The notes under the pieces were generated by a model that made no database searches, was not told the origin of the DNA, and worked only from the letters and a program-made list of their open reading frames with translations. Below are positions 10,072-18,343 of a DNA stretch of 64,000 bases, in pieces; position 1 is the stretch's first letter; each line of letters starts with the position of its first letter. Source of the DNA: Thiomicrorhabdus xiamenensis (GTDB lineage Bacteria; Pseudomonadota; Gammaproteobacteria; Thiomicrospirales; Thiomicrospiraceae); contig NZ_CP054020.1 in the NCBI RefSeq assembly GCF_013282625.1, positions 2,170,001-2,234,000 on the forward strand, read 5' to 3'. The translations under genes were made by a program, and so were the position numbers.

Positions 10072-10662
10072 TTATTGCATTCCGTTGATCGTCTTATATT
10101 CAGCCATCAAAGCAACCGGCTTCTCTTTTTTATTACTCTTATTCAGAACAAAAACCACCGTTTCGCCTTTAGGACCCGCACCGATCTGCGTATACATATA
10201 AGACGGTTCACCAACTTGACGTACAGCATCCATATCTTCTTTTGAAGCGAACACATAAATACGGCCATGCTTTCTCATTTCGCCATAAAACTTGCCTTCA
10301 ACCTGCGCCTTGCCATCCCAGATCATCGCAGCCGGAGTTTCTGAGCCCTTCTTCTTATCTGCTTTCGCCAGACCGAAGACCAATGTCTCGCCGTGCGGCC
10401 CGCCGCCGATACGCGTCAGACGGTAAGCCGTTTCACCGACACTCAAAAATGACTGATAAGTCGCAAAGTCGTAGAAACTGTAATAACGGCCATCATGAAC
10501 CACATCAAACAGCTTAGTTGTAACCGCTGCTTGCTGAACCGCCGACGCCTCAACCTTTTGCTCTTGTGCTACAGGCGCTTCGTTTTTTACCTGCGCAGAC
10601 TCACACCCTGCCAACAAGGCCGCACTGATCGCGGCACCAATTACTGCTTTAGAAAACTGCAT
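10072..10662 (-). CDS. Predicted lipoprotein with two internal repeats, function unknown
   Basis: I do not recognise a named family. The 196-residue protein has a type II signal peptide with lipobox LLAGC (Cys around residue 19), so it is probably anchored to the outer or inner membrane. The mature part contains two copies of a unit of about 55 residues. The first holds DGRYYSFYDF, SVGETAYRLTRIGGGPHG and ETLVFGLAK; the second holds GRIYVFASKE, QVGEPSYMYTQIGAGPKG and ETVVFVLNK. Both repeats end in a lysine-rich tail. It is monocistronic, closed by the terminator at 10022-10044. Confidence 0.75.
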   Translation of the reverse strand: MQFSKAVIGAAISAALLAGCESAQVKNEAPVAQEQKVEASAVQQAAVTTKLFDVVHDGRYYSFYDFATYQSFLSVGETAYRLTRIGGGPHGETLVFGLAKADKKKGSETPAAMIWDGKAQVEGKFYGEMRKHGRIYVFASKEDMDAVRQVGEPSYMYTQIGAGPKGETVVFVLNKSNKKEKPVALMAEYKTINGMQ

Positions 10663-10807
10663 GGGAACACCCTTTCTCTGATTATTTAAAATTCGTCAAT
10701 ACGCCTGAAAAACGTTGCGCCAAGAATAAAATAAATTAGTAACAGACAAATAACAGCTTGATGACAGTTTTGTTTAAGGTCTAAAAACGCCGAAACGACA
10801 GACAATA

Positions 10808-10842
10808 AAAAACCCGCTTAAGTTAAACTTAAGCGGGTTTTA
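10808..10842 (-). terminator. Rho-independent terminator after the YqhA-family gene
   Basis: A long perfect hairpin, AACCCGCTTAAGTT paired with AACTTAAGCGGGTT, flanked by A/T runs; on the minus strand it ends in TTTTTTATT. It lies 23 bp past the stop of the membrane protein gene at 10865. Confidence 0.9.
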
Positions 10843-10864
10843 ACGGACAGAATTTCTGTTCGGT

Positions 10865-11467
10865 TTAGTGCGAGTAGGCTTTATGCGAAAGATAAAGAGC
10901 CAAGGCAACTAACATGATCGCCAAAGAGTAGTACAGCAATTCCAGTGGTGCGGTCGGCTTGAGGAAAATCGCCTGCTCGAAGAACATGACCACCAGAATC
11001 ATCAGAATCACTTTGGCCAGCTTATCTTTAAGATCGTCCAGCGAGTTGATAATCAGAATTTTACTGGTACTGTTGCCTTTCGCCAGATCGATTTTGGAAA
11101 TAAACAGTTCATACAACCCCAAAGCGAAAATCAACATAATCGCCCCGAGTAGAAAGCCGTCGACCGAACCGACTACATGCGCCACCGTCTGTGCTTTCAA
11201 GGTCGCGCGATCAGCATCGCCCAACTCATGATAGTGCGTCAAGTGGGCGATGGTATAGAAGACATCGATCGTCGTGGTATAAAAAATCGCAAACGCCGTC
11301 AGCAGACTGGCGATAACCGCAACCATGACCACATAACGGCTATTCCATAGAGCCGATTCCACCACCCTTTCGGTAACGCCTTGCTCTCTTGGCGTACAGA
11401 CCATTGTGGACTCGTCAGTCATCTCTTCGAACGTTTCTTGTTGCGCTTGTTTTGCTTGTTGCGCCAT
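10865..11467 (-). CDS. YqhA-family (UPF0114) membrane protein
   Basis: A 200-residue protein with about four membrane segments: VVMVAVIASLLTAFAIFY, FLLGAIMLIFALGLYELF, VILMILVVMFFEQAIFL and LYYSLAIMLVALALYLSH. The conserved UPF0114 features are present: LWNSRYVV before the first segment, a VDGFLLG turn, and INSLDDLKDKLAKVILMIL. The function of this family is not established. The N-terminal 30 residues are soluble and Gln/Glu-rich. It sits 34 bp from hslV and may be read from the same transcript, but its own terminator follows. Confidence 0.8.
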   Translation of the reverse strand: MAQQAKQAQQETFEEMTDESTMVCTPREQGVTERVVESALWNSRYVVMVAVIASLLTAFAIFYTTTIDVFYTIAHLTHYHELGDADRATLKAQTVAHVVGSVDGFLLGAIMLIFALGLYELFISKIDLAKGNSTSKILIINSLDDLKDKLAKVILMILVVMFFEQAIFLKPTAPLELLYYSLAIMLVALALYLSHKAYSH

Positions 11468-11501
11468 AAATTTCTCCTTAAACCGAATAAACGGAAAACG
11501 T

Positions 11502-12044
11502 TTATTCTCCGCGTTTCAGACTCTCGATCGTCAAATTATGGTTAGTATAGATACACAGATCGGCGGCAATGGTCAGAGATTTCTCAACCACATCGTGCGC
11601 ACTGAGTTCGGTATTCTTCATCAGAGCCGCCGCTGCCGCGTAAGCGTAATTACCGCCGGAACCGATAGCGATGAAATCTTCCTGCGGTTCAATCACATCT
11701 CCGGTACCGGAAATCAATAACATATTGTCCTGATCAGCGACCAGCATCATCGCCTCGAGCTTACGCAAAGCGCGATCGGTTCGCCAATCCTTAGCCATTT
11801 CCACTGCGGCACGCATCAAATGGCCGCTGTGCGTCTGCAAACGCGCTTCAAAGCGCTCGAACAATGTAAAAGCGTCGGCGGTCGCTCCGGCAAAACCGGC
11901 AATGACTTTACTGCCGTACAGACGGCGCACCTTGCGCGCATTGCCCTTCATCACAACATTGCCCAAAGTAACCTGGCCGTCACCGCCAATCACCATTTCA
12001 CCTTCGCGTTTTGCACATAATATTGTGGTACCTCTGAAGGACAT
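11502..12044 (-). CDS. hslV: HslV, peptidase subunit of the HslUV protease
   Basis: Threonine peptidase that forms a double hexamer and degrades unfolded proteins fed by HslU. The 180-residue protein begins [15 protein letters not shown]. The catalytic Thr must be the new N-terminus, so a five-residue propeptide (cut after Gly5) is implied rather than simple Met removal. Conserved [20 protein letters not shown] and [19 protein letters not shown] follow. Unusually its partner hslU is not adjacent: it lies 3.1 kb away on the other strand, beyond xerC, DUF484 and dapF. Confidence 0.96.
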   Translation of the reverse strand: MSFRGTTILCAKREGEMVIGGDGQVTLGNVVMKGNARKVRRLYGSKVIAGFAGATADAFTLFERFEARLQTHSGHLMRAAVEMAKDWRTDRALRKLEAMMLVADQDNMLLISGTGDVIEPQEDFIAIGSGGNYAYAAAAALMKNTELSAHDVVEKSLTIAADLCIYTNHNLTIESLKRGE

Positions 12045-12094
12045 CGGCTCTCCTTTATTTCTGGTTTATTTCGAGTACACCGCTGCGAAACGGC

Positions 12095-12121
12095 GGGGTA
12101 ATATTTCCATAATCGTTCAAT
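12095..12121 (-). promoter_or_regulatory. Possible RpoH (sigma-32) promoter of hslV
   Basis: On the minus strand ATTGAAC (12121-12115), a 16-bp spacer, then CCCCGCC (12098-12092) resembles the heat-shock pattern CTTGAAA…CCCCATNT, about 50 bp upstream of the hslV start. The match at the -10 is partial. Confidence 0.35.
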
Positions 12122-12235
12122 ATTAGCAGGCACTATTCTAAAGGAAATCCGCAACAGAAACGAGATGAATAAAATAACGGCGGAATGATTAAGCGTCTCT
12201 ATCACTCGCTTCAGAGCGAAAAAGTCTGCGCACAA

Positions 12236-13204
12236 TTATTGGCGGCGCTTCTTGGCTCGAGGGTGCGTCTGGTCATAAACTTTGGCAAGGTGTTGCAGAT
12301 CCAACTTGGTATAAATCTGCGTGGTCGAAAGATTCTCATGGCCAAGCATCTCCTGAACCGCGCGCAGATCTCCGCTGGATTCCAATACATGGGTAGCGCA
12401 AGCGTGTCGCAATCGGTGCGGCGACATCTTGGTCGGCAGCCCTGCCTCAGCGGCACGCTTATCCAAGCGAGACTGAATCGAACGCACACTCAAGCGGTTC
12501 CCGAACCGGTTTACGAACACCGCCTCTTCTCCGGTTTTCGCATACTCATGGCGTATTGCCAACCAAGCCTGCATGGCCTGCTGCGCTTTAGAACCGACCG
12601 GCGCCAAACGTTCTTTGGCTCCCTTCCCGAAAACCTGAACCCAACCTGCAGAAAGATTATCCAGTCCGGGCGACAAGTCCAGCTGAGCACACTCGCTGAC
12701 ACGCAGTCCAGCCGAATACAGCAGTTCGAAAATCGCCTGATCCCGCACATCCTGCCAAGAATGCAGTGGTTGATCCAGCAACTGTGAAGTCAGATCCACA
12801 TCCAGACTTTTCGGCAAAGGCTTAGGGAGTTTAGGCGCTTTCAGCCCTTCGGCCGGATTGATTTTGAGCTGTTTGCGTTCCAGCAGAAACTGAAAAAAAC
12901 TGCGCAGGCTGGAGAGTTTACGCGCCAGGGAGCGCGCCTTGATTCCTTCGGCAAAACGCTGACTGATAAAGTGCTGGATATCTTGAGAATGCAGCCGAGT
13001 CCATTCGACACGGCCGGATGAAGAAACTATCTGCAGATCTGAATGCGTCAGATAGTCGATAAATTCGTTTAAGTCCGCGCGGTAATTCTTAATGGTATGA
13101 GGCGATCGGTTCTGCGCCTGCATCGATTCGCAGAATCGGACAACGGCCGTATCTAATTCCTGCGACGAAGCATAGCCCTGCTCTTCCCGAGACAACTCAG
13201 TCAC
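12236..13204 (-). CDS. xerC: Tyrosine recombinase XerC
   Basis: Site-specific recombinase that, with XerD, resolves chromosome dimers at dif. The 322-residue protein has the N-terminal SAM-like core-binding domain (SPHTIKNYRADLNEFIDYL) and the catalytic domain: Arg in AGLRVSECAQLD, HRLRHACATHVL with His-x-x-Arg, LGHENLSTTQIYTKL with His and the nucleophile Tyr. The start ATG overlaps the DUF484 stop by 4 bp, so the two are translationally coupled in the common dapF–DUF484–xerC order. This is the housekeeping recombinase, not a mobile-element integrase. Confidence 0.95.
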   Translation of the reverse strand: MTELSREEQGYASSQELDTAVVRFCESMQAQNRSPHTIKNYRADLNEFIDYLTHSDLQIVSSSGRVEWTRLHSQDIQHFISQRFAEGIKARSLARKLSSLRSFFQFLLERKQLKINPAEGLKAPKLPKPLPKSLDVDLTSQLLDQPLHSWQDVRDQAIFELLYSAGLRVSECAQLDLSPGLDNLSAGWVQVFGKGAKERLAPVGSKAQQAMQAWLAIRHEYAKTGEEAVFVNRFGNRLSVRSIQSRLDKRAAEAGLPTKMSPHRLRHACATHVLESSGDLRAVQEMLGHENLSTTQIYTKLDLQHLAKVYDQTHPRAKKRRQ

Positions 13205-13962
13205 TCCTTCTCCGAGGCGGTCGCCGGCTCCACGACACGTAACTTTGCACGTTCTCCGGAAGACGCCTTCGGTTTTCTCAAAGGCTGGGCCTCTTTATTG
13301 AACAGGCATTTCAACTTGGCATCGACCATTTCGCAAATCAGACGTAAAAAGAAGTGTCCGAAGTCGTTTTCAAACCGCAGATCATGGCTGCCCAAAACCA
13401 GTATCCCCCAAATCCGTTCTTCCCCTAAAGGCAAAATACACACGGAATGAATCGACTCGCCGTTTTCAAACAACCCTTGACGCCACTCCTTTTCCAGAGC
13501 GCCGCAGAACGGTGTCTTCGGCGATAAGAGCGCACTTAATGCGGCGGTCCACTTTGCTGACATCCCAAGCTGGCGAATACCGGCAACACTGCGAATCGGC
13601 ATATCAAAAGAGTGAATCACACTCTGGTCAACCCGGAACAACTCACGAAGCTGATCATGCAGCAACCGAACCGCCTCTTCTTCCGTTCGACTCGCCATCA
13701 ACCCCGAATTCAATTGCATCACCCGTTGGAAAAGCTGACCGTTCTCTCCGGCAATATCCAGCATGGTTTCAACTTCGACCTGATAACGGTCCCGCTGTTC
13801 GCGGAACTGGTGTAGCTGACGTTCAATCAATGAAATGGCATTGCCGGTCTGCGGATGTGGCAAACTCAGCGTCTCCAGCAATTCCGGATGACTATGAAAA
13901 AAATCCGGATGCTCATGCAGATAACGGCTGACCTCCTCCGGCAACAGAGTACGATCACTCAT
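13201..13962 (-). CDS. DUF484 family protein
   Basis: A 253-residue protein of the DUF484 family, found almost always between dapF and xerC in gammaproteobacteria; its biochemical role is not established. The start was taken at the ATG at 13962 (MSDRTLLPEEV), which overlaps the dapF stop as ATGAGTGA; an in-frame ATG two codons upstream is the alternative. The N-terminus has the family pattern VSRYLHEHPDFFHSHPELLETL. A central coiled-coil-like stretch (SLIERQLHQFREQRDRY) and a GAF-like C-terminal domain follow. The C-terminal 30 residues are basic and low-complexity. Confidence 0.88.
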   Translation of the reverse strand: MSDRTLLPEEVSRYLHEHPDFFHSHPELLETLSLPHPQTGNAISLIERQLHQFREQRDRYQVEVETMLDIAGENGQLFQRVMQLNSGLMASRTEEEAVRLLHDQLRELFRVDQSVIHSFDMPIRSVAGIRQLGMSAKWTAALSALLSPKTPFCGALEKEWRQGLFENGESIHSVCILPLGEERIWGILVLGSHDLRFENDFGHFFLRLICEMVDAKLKCLFNKEAQPLRKPKASSGERAKLRVVEPATASEKE

Positions 13963-14794
13963 CGGCAATGACTCCCTCGAAAACCGTTTCCGCCGGCCCA
14001 GTCATCCAGACGACGGAATCGGGCTTACCACTCCATTCGACCAACAGGTCGCCGCCCGGCAGGCGAATTTTGACACGATCGCTGACCAGTCCCCAGTTAT
14101 GCAGTACCACCATCGCGGCACAAGCACCGGTTCCACACGCCAGAGTTTCCGCAGCGCCGCGCTCGTAAACGCGCAAACGCACTTCTTCGAAATCGAGTAC
14201 CTGAGCAAATCCGACATTGACCCTTTCCGGAAAAAGTTCGTGCGACTCCAGGGCTTCACCCAAAGCTTCAACCGGCGCGGCATCGATGTTGTCGACCTTA
14301 ACGACCGCATGCGGATTCCCCATGGAAACCGCACCAAGCACCACGTCTTCGCCAAGAACAGGAACCAGATAGCGTTGCTGCTGCTGCGGCACCAAAAAAG
14401 GCAAGCTCTGCGGCGCAAAGTTCGGCACCCCCATATTCACTTTGACCCAGCCGTCATCCTGAACATACAGCACGATAATGCCGGAAGCGGTCTCGACGCG
14501 AATCTCTTTTTTATCGGTAAGCTGCTTGTCGACCACAAAACGGGCGAAGCAACGCGCGCCATTACCGCACTGCTGAACTTCGGAACCGTCAGCATTAAAA
14601 ATACGATAGCGGAAATCCACATCGACCTGCTGCGCCGGTTCGACCACCAGCAACTGATCAAAACCGATACCGAAATGGCGGTCGGCCCAGCGACGAACCT
14701 TTTCTTCGGAAAACGTCACCTGCTGGTTGATGGCGTCTATGACCATAAAGTCATTGCCAAGCCCATGCATTTTGCTAAAGCGTAACTCTTTCAT
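13955..14794 (-). CDS. dapF: Diaminopimelate epimerase
   Basis: Converts LL- to meso-diaminopimelate for lysine and peptidoglycan. From the ATG at 14794 the protein is 279 residues (family about 275). It starts MKELRFSKMHGLGNDFMVID and contains both active-site cysteines: QQCGNGARCFARF and TLACGTGACAAMVV. The frame stays open upstream to about 14959 with a hydrophobic stretch, but the conserved family N-terminus argues for 14794. The stop overlaps the DUF484 start. Confidence 0.95.
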   Translation of the reverse strand: MKELRFSKMHGLGNDFMVIDAINQQVTFSEEKVRRWADRHFGIGFDQLLVVEPAQQVDVDFRYRIFNADGSEVQQCGNGARCFARFVVDKQLTDKKEIRVETASGIIVLYVQDDGWVKVNMGVPNFAPQSLPFLVPQQQQRYLVPVLGEDVVLGAVSMGNPHAVVKVDNIDAAPVEALGEALESHELFPERVNVGFAQVLDFEEVRLRVYERGAAETLACGTGACAAMVVLHNWGLVSDRVKIRLPGGDLLVEWSGKPDSVVWMTGPAETVFEGVIADE

Positions 14795-15179
14795 CCTGTA
14801 TTCTTTATTGTTATTTCTCTTAATTGCCCCTTGCACTGCGGATATTGATGCAGTCGGACAGCGTTGTGCCACATGCCCGGGGAGGCATTTCACTTCTGCT
14901 GAATTTAGCAAACAAAGCGACAACAGGCAAACCGCCATAAAAACCATTTTTCCGTTCAAGCAAGCGCCTGGAGACGCTTCAGAGGAAGCTTAGACAGCTG
15001 TCGGAAAAAACATTTTGCTTTGTAAGGAAGTATTATGACTTATTCACTGCTTCCTTAGCGACAAAAAAGCTTGATAAGTTTTATAATGCCCCCATTAATC
15101 CAATTCGGCGGAAAACTCCCGCCCCATCGAAAACCAAATAAGCATTCCAGATTAGAAAGAGATTGAAAGGACCCGAATT
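14795..15179. other. Divergent intergenic region dapF / hslU
   Basis: A 385-bp region. The dapF-proximal 165 bp carry an in-frame upstream extension of dapF with a signal-like stretch (VFMAVCLLSLCLL); no recognisable lptM (the small lipoprotein gene usual before dapF) can be read in any frame. The hslU side holds a good RpoH-type promoter at 15070-15097. Confidence 0.55.
15070..15097 (+). promoter_or_regulatory. RpoH (sigma-32) heat-shock promoter of hslU
   Basis: CTTGATA at 15070-15076, a 13-bp spacer, and CCCCATTA at 15090-15097. This matches the E. coli sigma-32 pattern CTTGAAA-N13-CCCCATNT with one change in the -35. A TATAAT at 15082-15087 overlaps the spacer and could serve a housekeeping sigma. 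The hslU ATG is at 15180. Confidence 0.75.
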
Positions 15180-16499
15180 ATGATGACGCCAAAAGAGATT
15201 GTGCACAGCTTAGACGCCCATATCGTTGGTCAAGCAGAAGCAAAAAGAGCCGTAGCCGTTGCGCTGCGCAATCGCTGGCGTCGCAGTCAACTGTCCGAAG
15301 AGTTACGCGCCGAAGTGACACCGAAGAACATTCTGATGATCGGACCGACCGGGGTCGGTAAAACCGAAATCGCCCGCCGTCTGGCGAAATTGACCAACGC
15401 CCCCTTCCTGAAAATCGAGGCAACCAAATTCACCGAAGTCGGCTATGTCGGGCGAGATGTTGATTCGATTATCCGCGATCTGGCGGAAACCGCGGTCAAA
15501 ATGCAACGCGAGCAGGCGATGAAAGAGGTGCAGCGTCAGGCGGAAGATCGTGCCGAAGAACGTATTCTGGATATTCTGCTGCCTCCGGCGCGCGGCCGCG
15601 AAGAGGACAGCTATAACAATATGTCCGAAACCCGCCAGAAATTCCGCAAGCGTCTGCGCGAAGGCGATCTGGACACGAAAGAGATCGAAATCGACCTTAG
15701 CGCAGCGCCAAGCCATGTGGAAATTCTCGGTGCGCCGGGAATGGAAGAGATGACGCAACAGCTGCAAGGCCTGTTTGAAGGCATGGGTCAAGGCAAAAAA
15801 GAGAAGCGCAAGATGCCGATCAAACAGGCGATGAAAGCGCTGATCGAAGAAGAAGCGGCAAAAATGGTCAATGACGAACAGATTAAGGCGCAGGCCATCG
15901 AAAGTCTTGAACAGAACGGCATCGTCTTTATCGACGAAATCGACAAGGTAGCCAAAAATCAGGATAACAGCAGCGGCAGCGTTTCCCGCGAAGGCGTACA
16001 GCGCGACCTGCTTCCCCTGATTGAAGGCTGCAGCGTGTCCACCAAATACGGCATGGTTAAAACCGATCATATCCTGTTTATCGCGTCGGGCGCTTTCCAT
16101 CTTTCCAAACCGTCGGATCTGATTCCGGAACTTCAGGGGCGTCTGCCGATCCGCGTCGAAATGAAATCCTTGAGCGTAGACGATTTCGTACGCATTCTGA
16201 CCGAACCGAAAGCCGCCCTGACCACTCAGGCAATCGCCCTGCTGGGAACCGAAGGTGTCGAACTTTCGTTCACCGACGAAGGGATCCGTCGTCTGGCGGA
16301 AATCGCCTTCCAGGTGAACGAAGGCACGGAAAATATCGGCGCCCGCCGTCTGCACACCGTTCTGGAACGCCTGCTGGAAGACATCTCCTTCGAGGCGTCC
16401 GATATGCGTGGTGCGCGAGTGGAAATCACCGCTCAGTTTGTCGATGAGCGTCTTGGCGAACTGGCGGTCGACCAGGATCTGTCACAATACATTCTATAA
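15180..16499 (+). CDS. hslU: HslU, ATPase subunit of the HslUV protease
   Basis: AAA+ unfoldase that feeds substrates to HslV. The 439-residue protein has [17 protein letters not shown], Walker [10 protein letters not shown] around residue 60, the pore loop GYVGRDV, a charged I domain (around residues 110-240), Walker [12 protein letters not shown] and sensor/arginine motifs through to the usual C-terminus DLSQYIL. AGGA lies 8 bp before the first of two tandem ATGs (15180); 15183 is possible. It heads the plus-strand run hslU–DUF971–ubiE–ubiJ–ubiB and is divergent from the dapF–xerC cluster. Confidence 0.97.
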   Translation: MMTPKEIVHSLDAHIVGQAEAKRAVAVALRNRWRRSQLSEELRAEVTPKNILMIGPTGVGKTEIARRLAKLTNAPFLKIEATKFTEVGYVGRDVDSIIRDLAETAVKMQREQAMKEVQRQAEDRAEERILDILLPPARGREEDSYNNMSETRQKFRKRLREGDLDTKEIEIDLSAAPSHVEILGAPGMEEMTQQLQGLFEGMGQGKKEKRKMPIKQAMKALIEEEAAKMVNDEQIKAQAIESLEQNGIVFIDEIDKVAKNQDNSSGSVSREGVQRDLLPLIEGCSVSTKYGMVKTDHILFIASGAFHLSKPSDLIPELQGRLPIRVEMKSLSVDDFVRILTEPKAALTTQAIALLGTEGVELSFTDEGIRRLAEIAFQVNEGTENIGARRLHTVLERLLEDISFEASDMRGARVEITAQFVDERLGELAVDQDLSQYIL

Positions 16500-16513
16500 A
16501 TTGGAGAGAATCC

Positions 16514-16897
16514 GTGCCGCATCCAATCGAAATCAAACTGCACCAGAAATCGCGTAAACTGGAAATCGGTTTCGATACCGGGGAAACCTTCGAGCTCAGC
16601 TGCGAGTTTTTGCGCGTCTACTCTCAGTCGGCCGAAGTAACCGGCCACGGCCCCGGGCAGGAGACTCTGCAACTGAATAAACAGAATGTGAACATCGAGG
16701 CTATCACGCCTGTCGGCAATTACGCCGTCAAGCTGCATTTCGACGACGGTCACGACACCGGACTTTATACCTGGGAACGCCTGTACGATTTAGGGAAAAA
16801 CCAGCACAAGTACTGGATGGATTATCTGCGCCGTCTTATGCGCGAGGGGCATTCCCATCCTGAACTGGACGCATTAAAATCGCAACAAACCCATTAA
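16514..16897 (+). CDS. DUF971 family protein
   Basis: A 127-residue protein of the DUF971 family (gamma-butyrobetaine hydroxylase N-terminal-like fold), which also occurs fused to iron-dependent oxygenases and in Fe-S assembly contexts; the role of stand-alone members is unclear. Visible family features are IKLHQKSRKLEIGFD, LSCEFLRVYSQSAEV, VGNYAVKLHFDDGHDTGLYTW and YDLGKN near the C-terminus. The start is GTG at 16514 with GGAGAG just upstream. It lies 14 bp after hslU and 40 bp before ubiE, a neighbourhood common in gammaproteobacteria. Confidence 0.85.
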   Translation: MPHPIEIKLHQKSRKLEIGFDTGETFELSCEFLRVYSQSAEVTGHGPGQETLQLNKQNVNIEAITPVGNYAVKLHFDDGHDTGLYTWERLYDLGKNQHKYWMDYLRRLMREGHSHPELDALKSQQTH

Positions 16898-16937
16898 ATG
16901 ACCGTCAGTACAGCCGGCTAGCAAAACGAGGAAAATT

Positions 16938-17690
16938 ATGAGCGACAAGAAATCCACCATCGACTTTGGCTTCACCGAGGTTCCCCTCGAAGAGAAAGTC
17001 AAACGCGTCAAAGGCGTCTTCGACTCGGTTGCCGGCAATTACGACATTATGAACGATGTCATGTCGATGGGTGTTCACCGCCTGTGGAAGCGTCAAACGA
17101 TCGATCTGAGCGGCGTGCGCCCGGGGCACAAGGTTCTGGATCTGGCCGGTGGTACCGGTGATCTGACCAAAGCCTTCGCCAAGCGCGTCGGCAAAAGCGG
17201 TCAGGTGGTTCTAGCCGACATTAACGAAAGCATGGTTCGGGTCGGCCGCGACCGCCTGATCAACGAAGGCATCATCGGCAATGTGGAATACACCATTACC
17301 AATGCCGAAGCGCTGGCTTTTCCGGACAACACTTTCGATCTGGCAACCATCGCCTTCGGTCTGCGTAATGTCACCAACAAAGACAAGGCTCTGGCCGAAC
17401 TGTACCGGGTTTTGAAACCGGGCGGTCAGCTGATGATTCTAGAGTTTTCCAAAGTGACCAATCCGGCTTTCGCCAAGCTCTACGACTTCTACTCGTTCAA
17501 TATCCTGCCCAAAATGGGCAAAGTCATAGCCGATGATGAAGAAAGCTACCAATACCTGGCAGAGTCGATTCGCATGCATCCGGATCAGGAAACCCTGAAA
17601 CAGATGATGCTCGATGCCGGCTTCGACAAGGCCGAATACATCAATATGACTCAAGGCATTGTCGCCCTGCACCGCGGCTGGAAGTACTAG
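16938..17690 (+). CDS. ubiE: Ubiquinone/menaquinone biosynthesis C-methyltransferase
   Basis: SAM-dependent methyltransferase of quinone biosynthesis. The 250-residue protein shows the UbiE signature: [20 protein letters not shown] near the N-terminus, SAM site [15 protein letters not shown], the [13 protein letters not shown] segment, and [15 protein letters not shown]. The C-terminal region [16 protein letters not shown] is typical. AGGAAAA lies before the ATG. It is followed by ubiJ (18 bp gap) and ubiB, as in E. coli. Confidence 0.97.
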   Translation: MSDKKSTIDFGFTEVPLEEKVKRVKGVFDSVAGNYDIMNDVMSMGVHRLWKRQTIDLSGVRPGHKVLDLAGGTGDLTKAFAKRVGKSGQVVLADINESMVRVGRDRLINEGIIGNVEYTITNAEALAFPDNTFDLATIAFGLRNVTNKDKALAELYRVLKPGGQLMILEFSKVTNPAFAKLYDFYSFNILPKMGKVIADDEESYQYLAESIRMHPDQETLKQMMLDAGFDKAEYINMTQGIVALHRGWKY

Positions 17691-17708
17691 ACGATCAGGA
17701 ATAAAACC

Positions 17709-18323
17709 ATGAGCACCGAACTGCAAAGACTCCCGATTTTTCTCGCCGAAGCACTGGAGAAGACATTAAACGGCAGCTTACGACTCGACAGCGATCACGG
17801 CGCTTCGATCAAAGCCTTGCCGGAATGCATCATCACCTTGCAGATTCTGCCGCTGAAAACGCCTTTCTACTGCCTGATCAATGAACAACAGATCTCGGTG
17901 CAGACTCACCTTCAGGGAGAAAGCGACGCCTCCATCTCCGCTCAGGCGGCAGACTGGATCGCGCTCAAGCATGCGAAGGATCTGTCCTGCTTCGAACTTG
18001 ACGGTAATCGCGACTTGGCGCAACAGTTCCTGCACGCTCTGGCCGCAATCGATATCGACTGGGAAGAGCACCTCTCCAAGATCACCGGTGATCTGATCGC
18101 GTTCAAAGTCGGTCACGGAGTACGATCCTATATGCAGCTCAAACGCGACCAGCGCGATTACATCATGCAAACCCTGAAAGAGTACCTGCAGTTCGAACTT
18201 CAGGCCGTACCGAGCAAACCGCAGATCGCCGCTTTCAGCCAGGAAGTCTCCGCTGTCGAGCAACGCCTGCAAGAGCTGGAACAGCGTTTTAACCAGCTCG
18301 ACGCCTCTTCAGTCAACCGTTAA
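17709..18323 (+). CDS. ubiJ: Ubiquinone biosynthesis accessory factor UbiJ
   Basis: Lipid-binding accessory protein of the Ubi complex. The 204-residue protein has an SCP2-like domain in its first 110 residues and a C-terminal helical segment that looks like a coiled coil (SAVEQRLQELEQRFNQLDA). Sequence conservation in this family is low; assignment rests on size, domain pattern and the ubiE–ubiJ–ubiB position. GDLIAFKVGHGVRSYMQL in the middle resembles the conserved central part of UbiJ. Spacing is 18 bp from ubiE and 20 bp to ubiB. Confidence 0.88.
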   Translation: MSTELQRLPIFLAEALEKTLNGSLRLDSDHGASIKALPECIITLQILPLKTPFYCLINEQQISVQTHLQGESDASISAQAADWIALKHAKDLSCFELDGNRDLAQQFLHALAAIDIDWEEHLSKITGDLIAFKVGHGVRSYMQLKRDQRDYIMQTLKEYLQFELQAVPSKPQIAAFSQEVSAVEQRLQELEQRFNQLDASSVNR

Positions 18324-18343
18324 CCCCATTTAGAAGCACATTC

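Noticed and set aside
12236-13204. XerC considered as a second mobile-element integrase
   Set aside because: It sits in the conserved dapF–DUF484–xerC order and has the XerC sequence pattern.
15303-16355. 350-codon minus-strand frame inside hslU
   Set aside because: Antisense to a firmly identified gene; Phe/Arg-rich translation without motifs.
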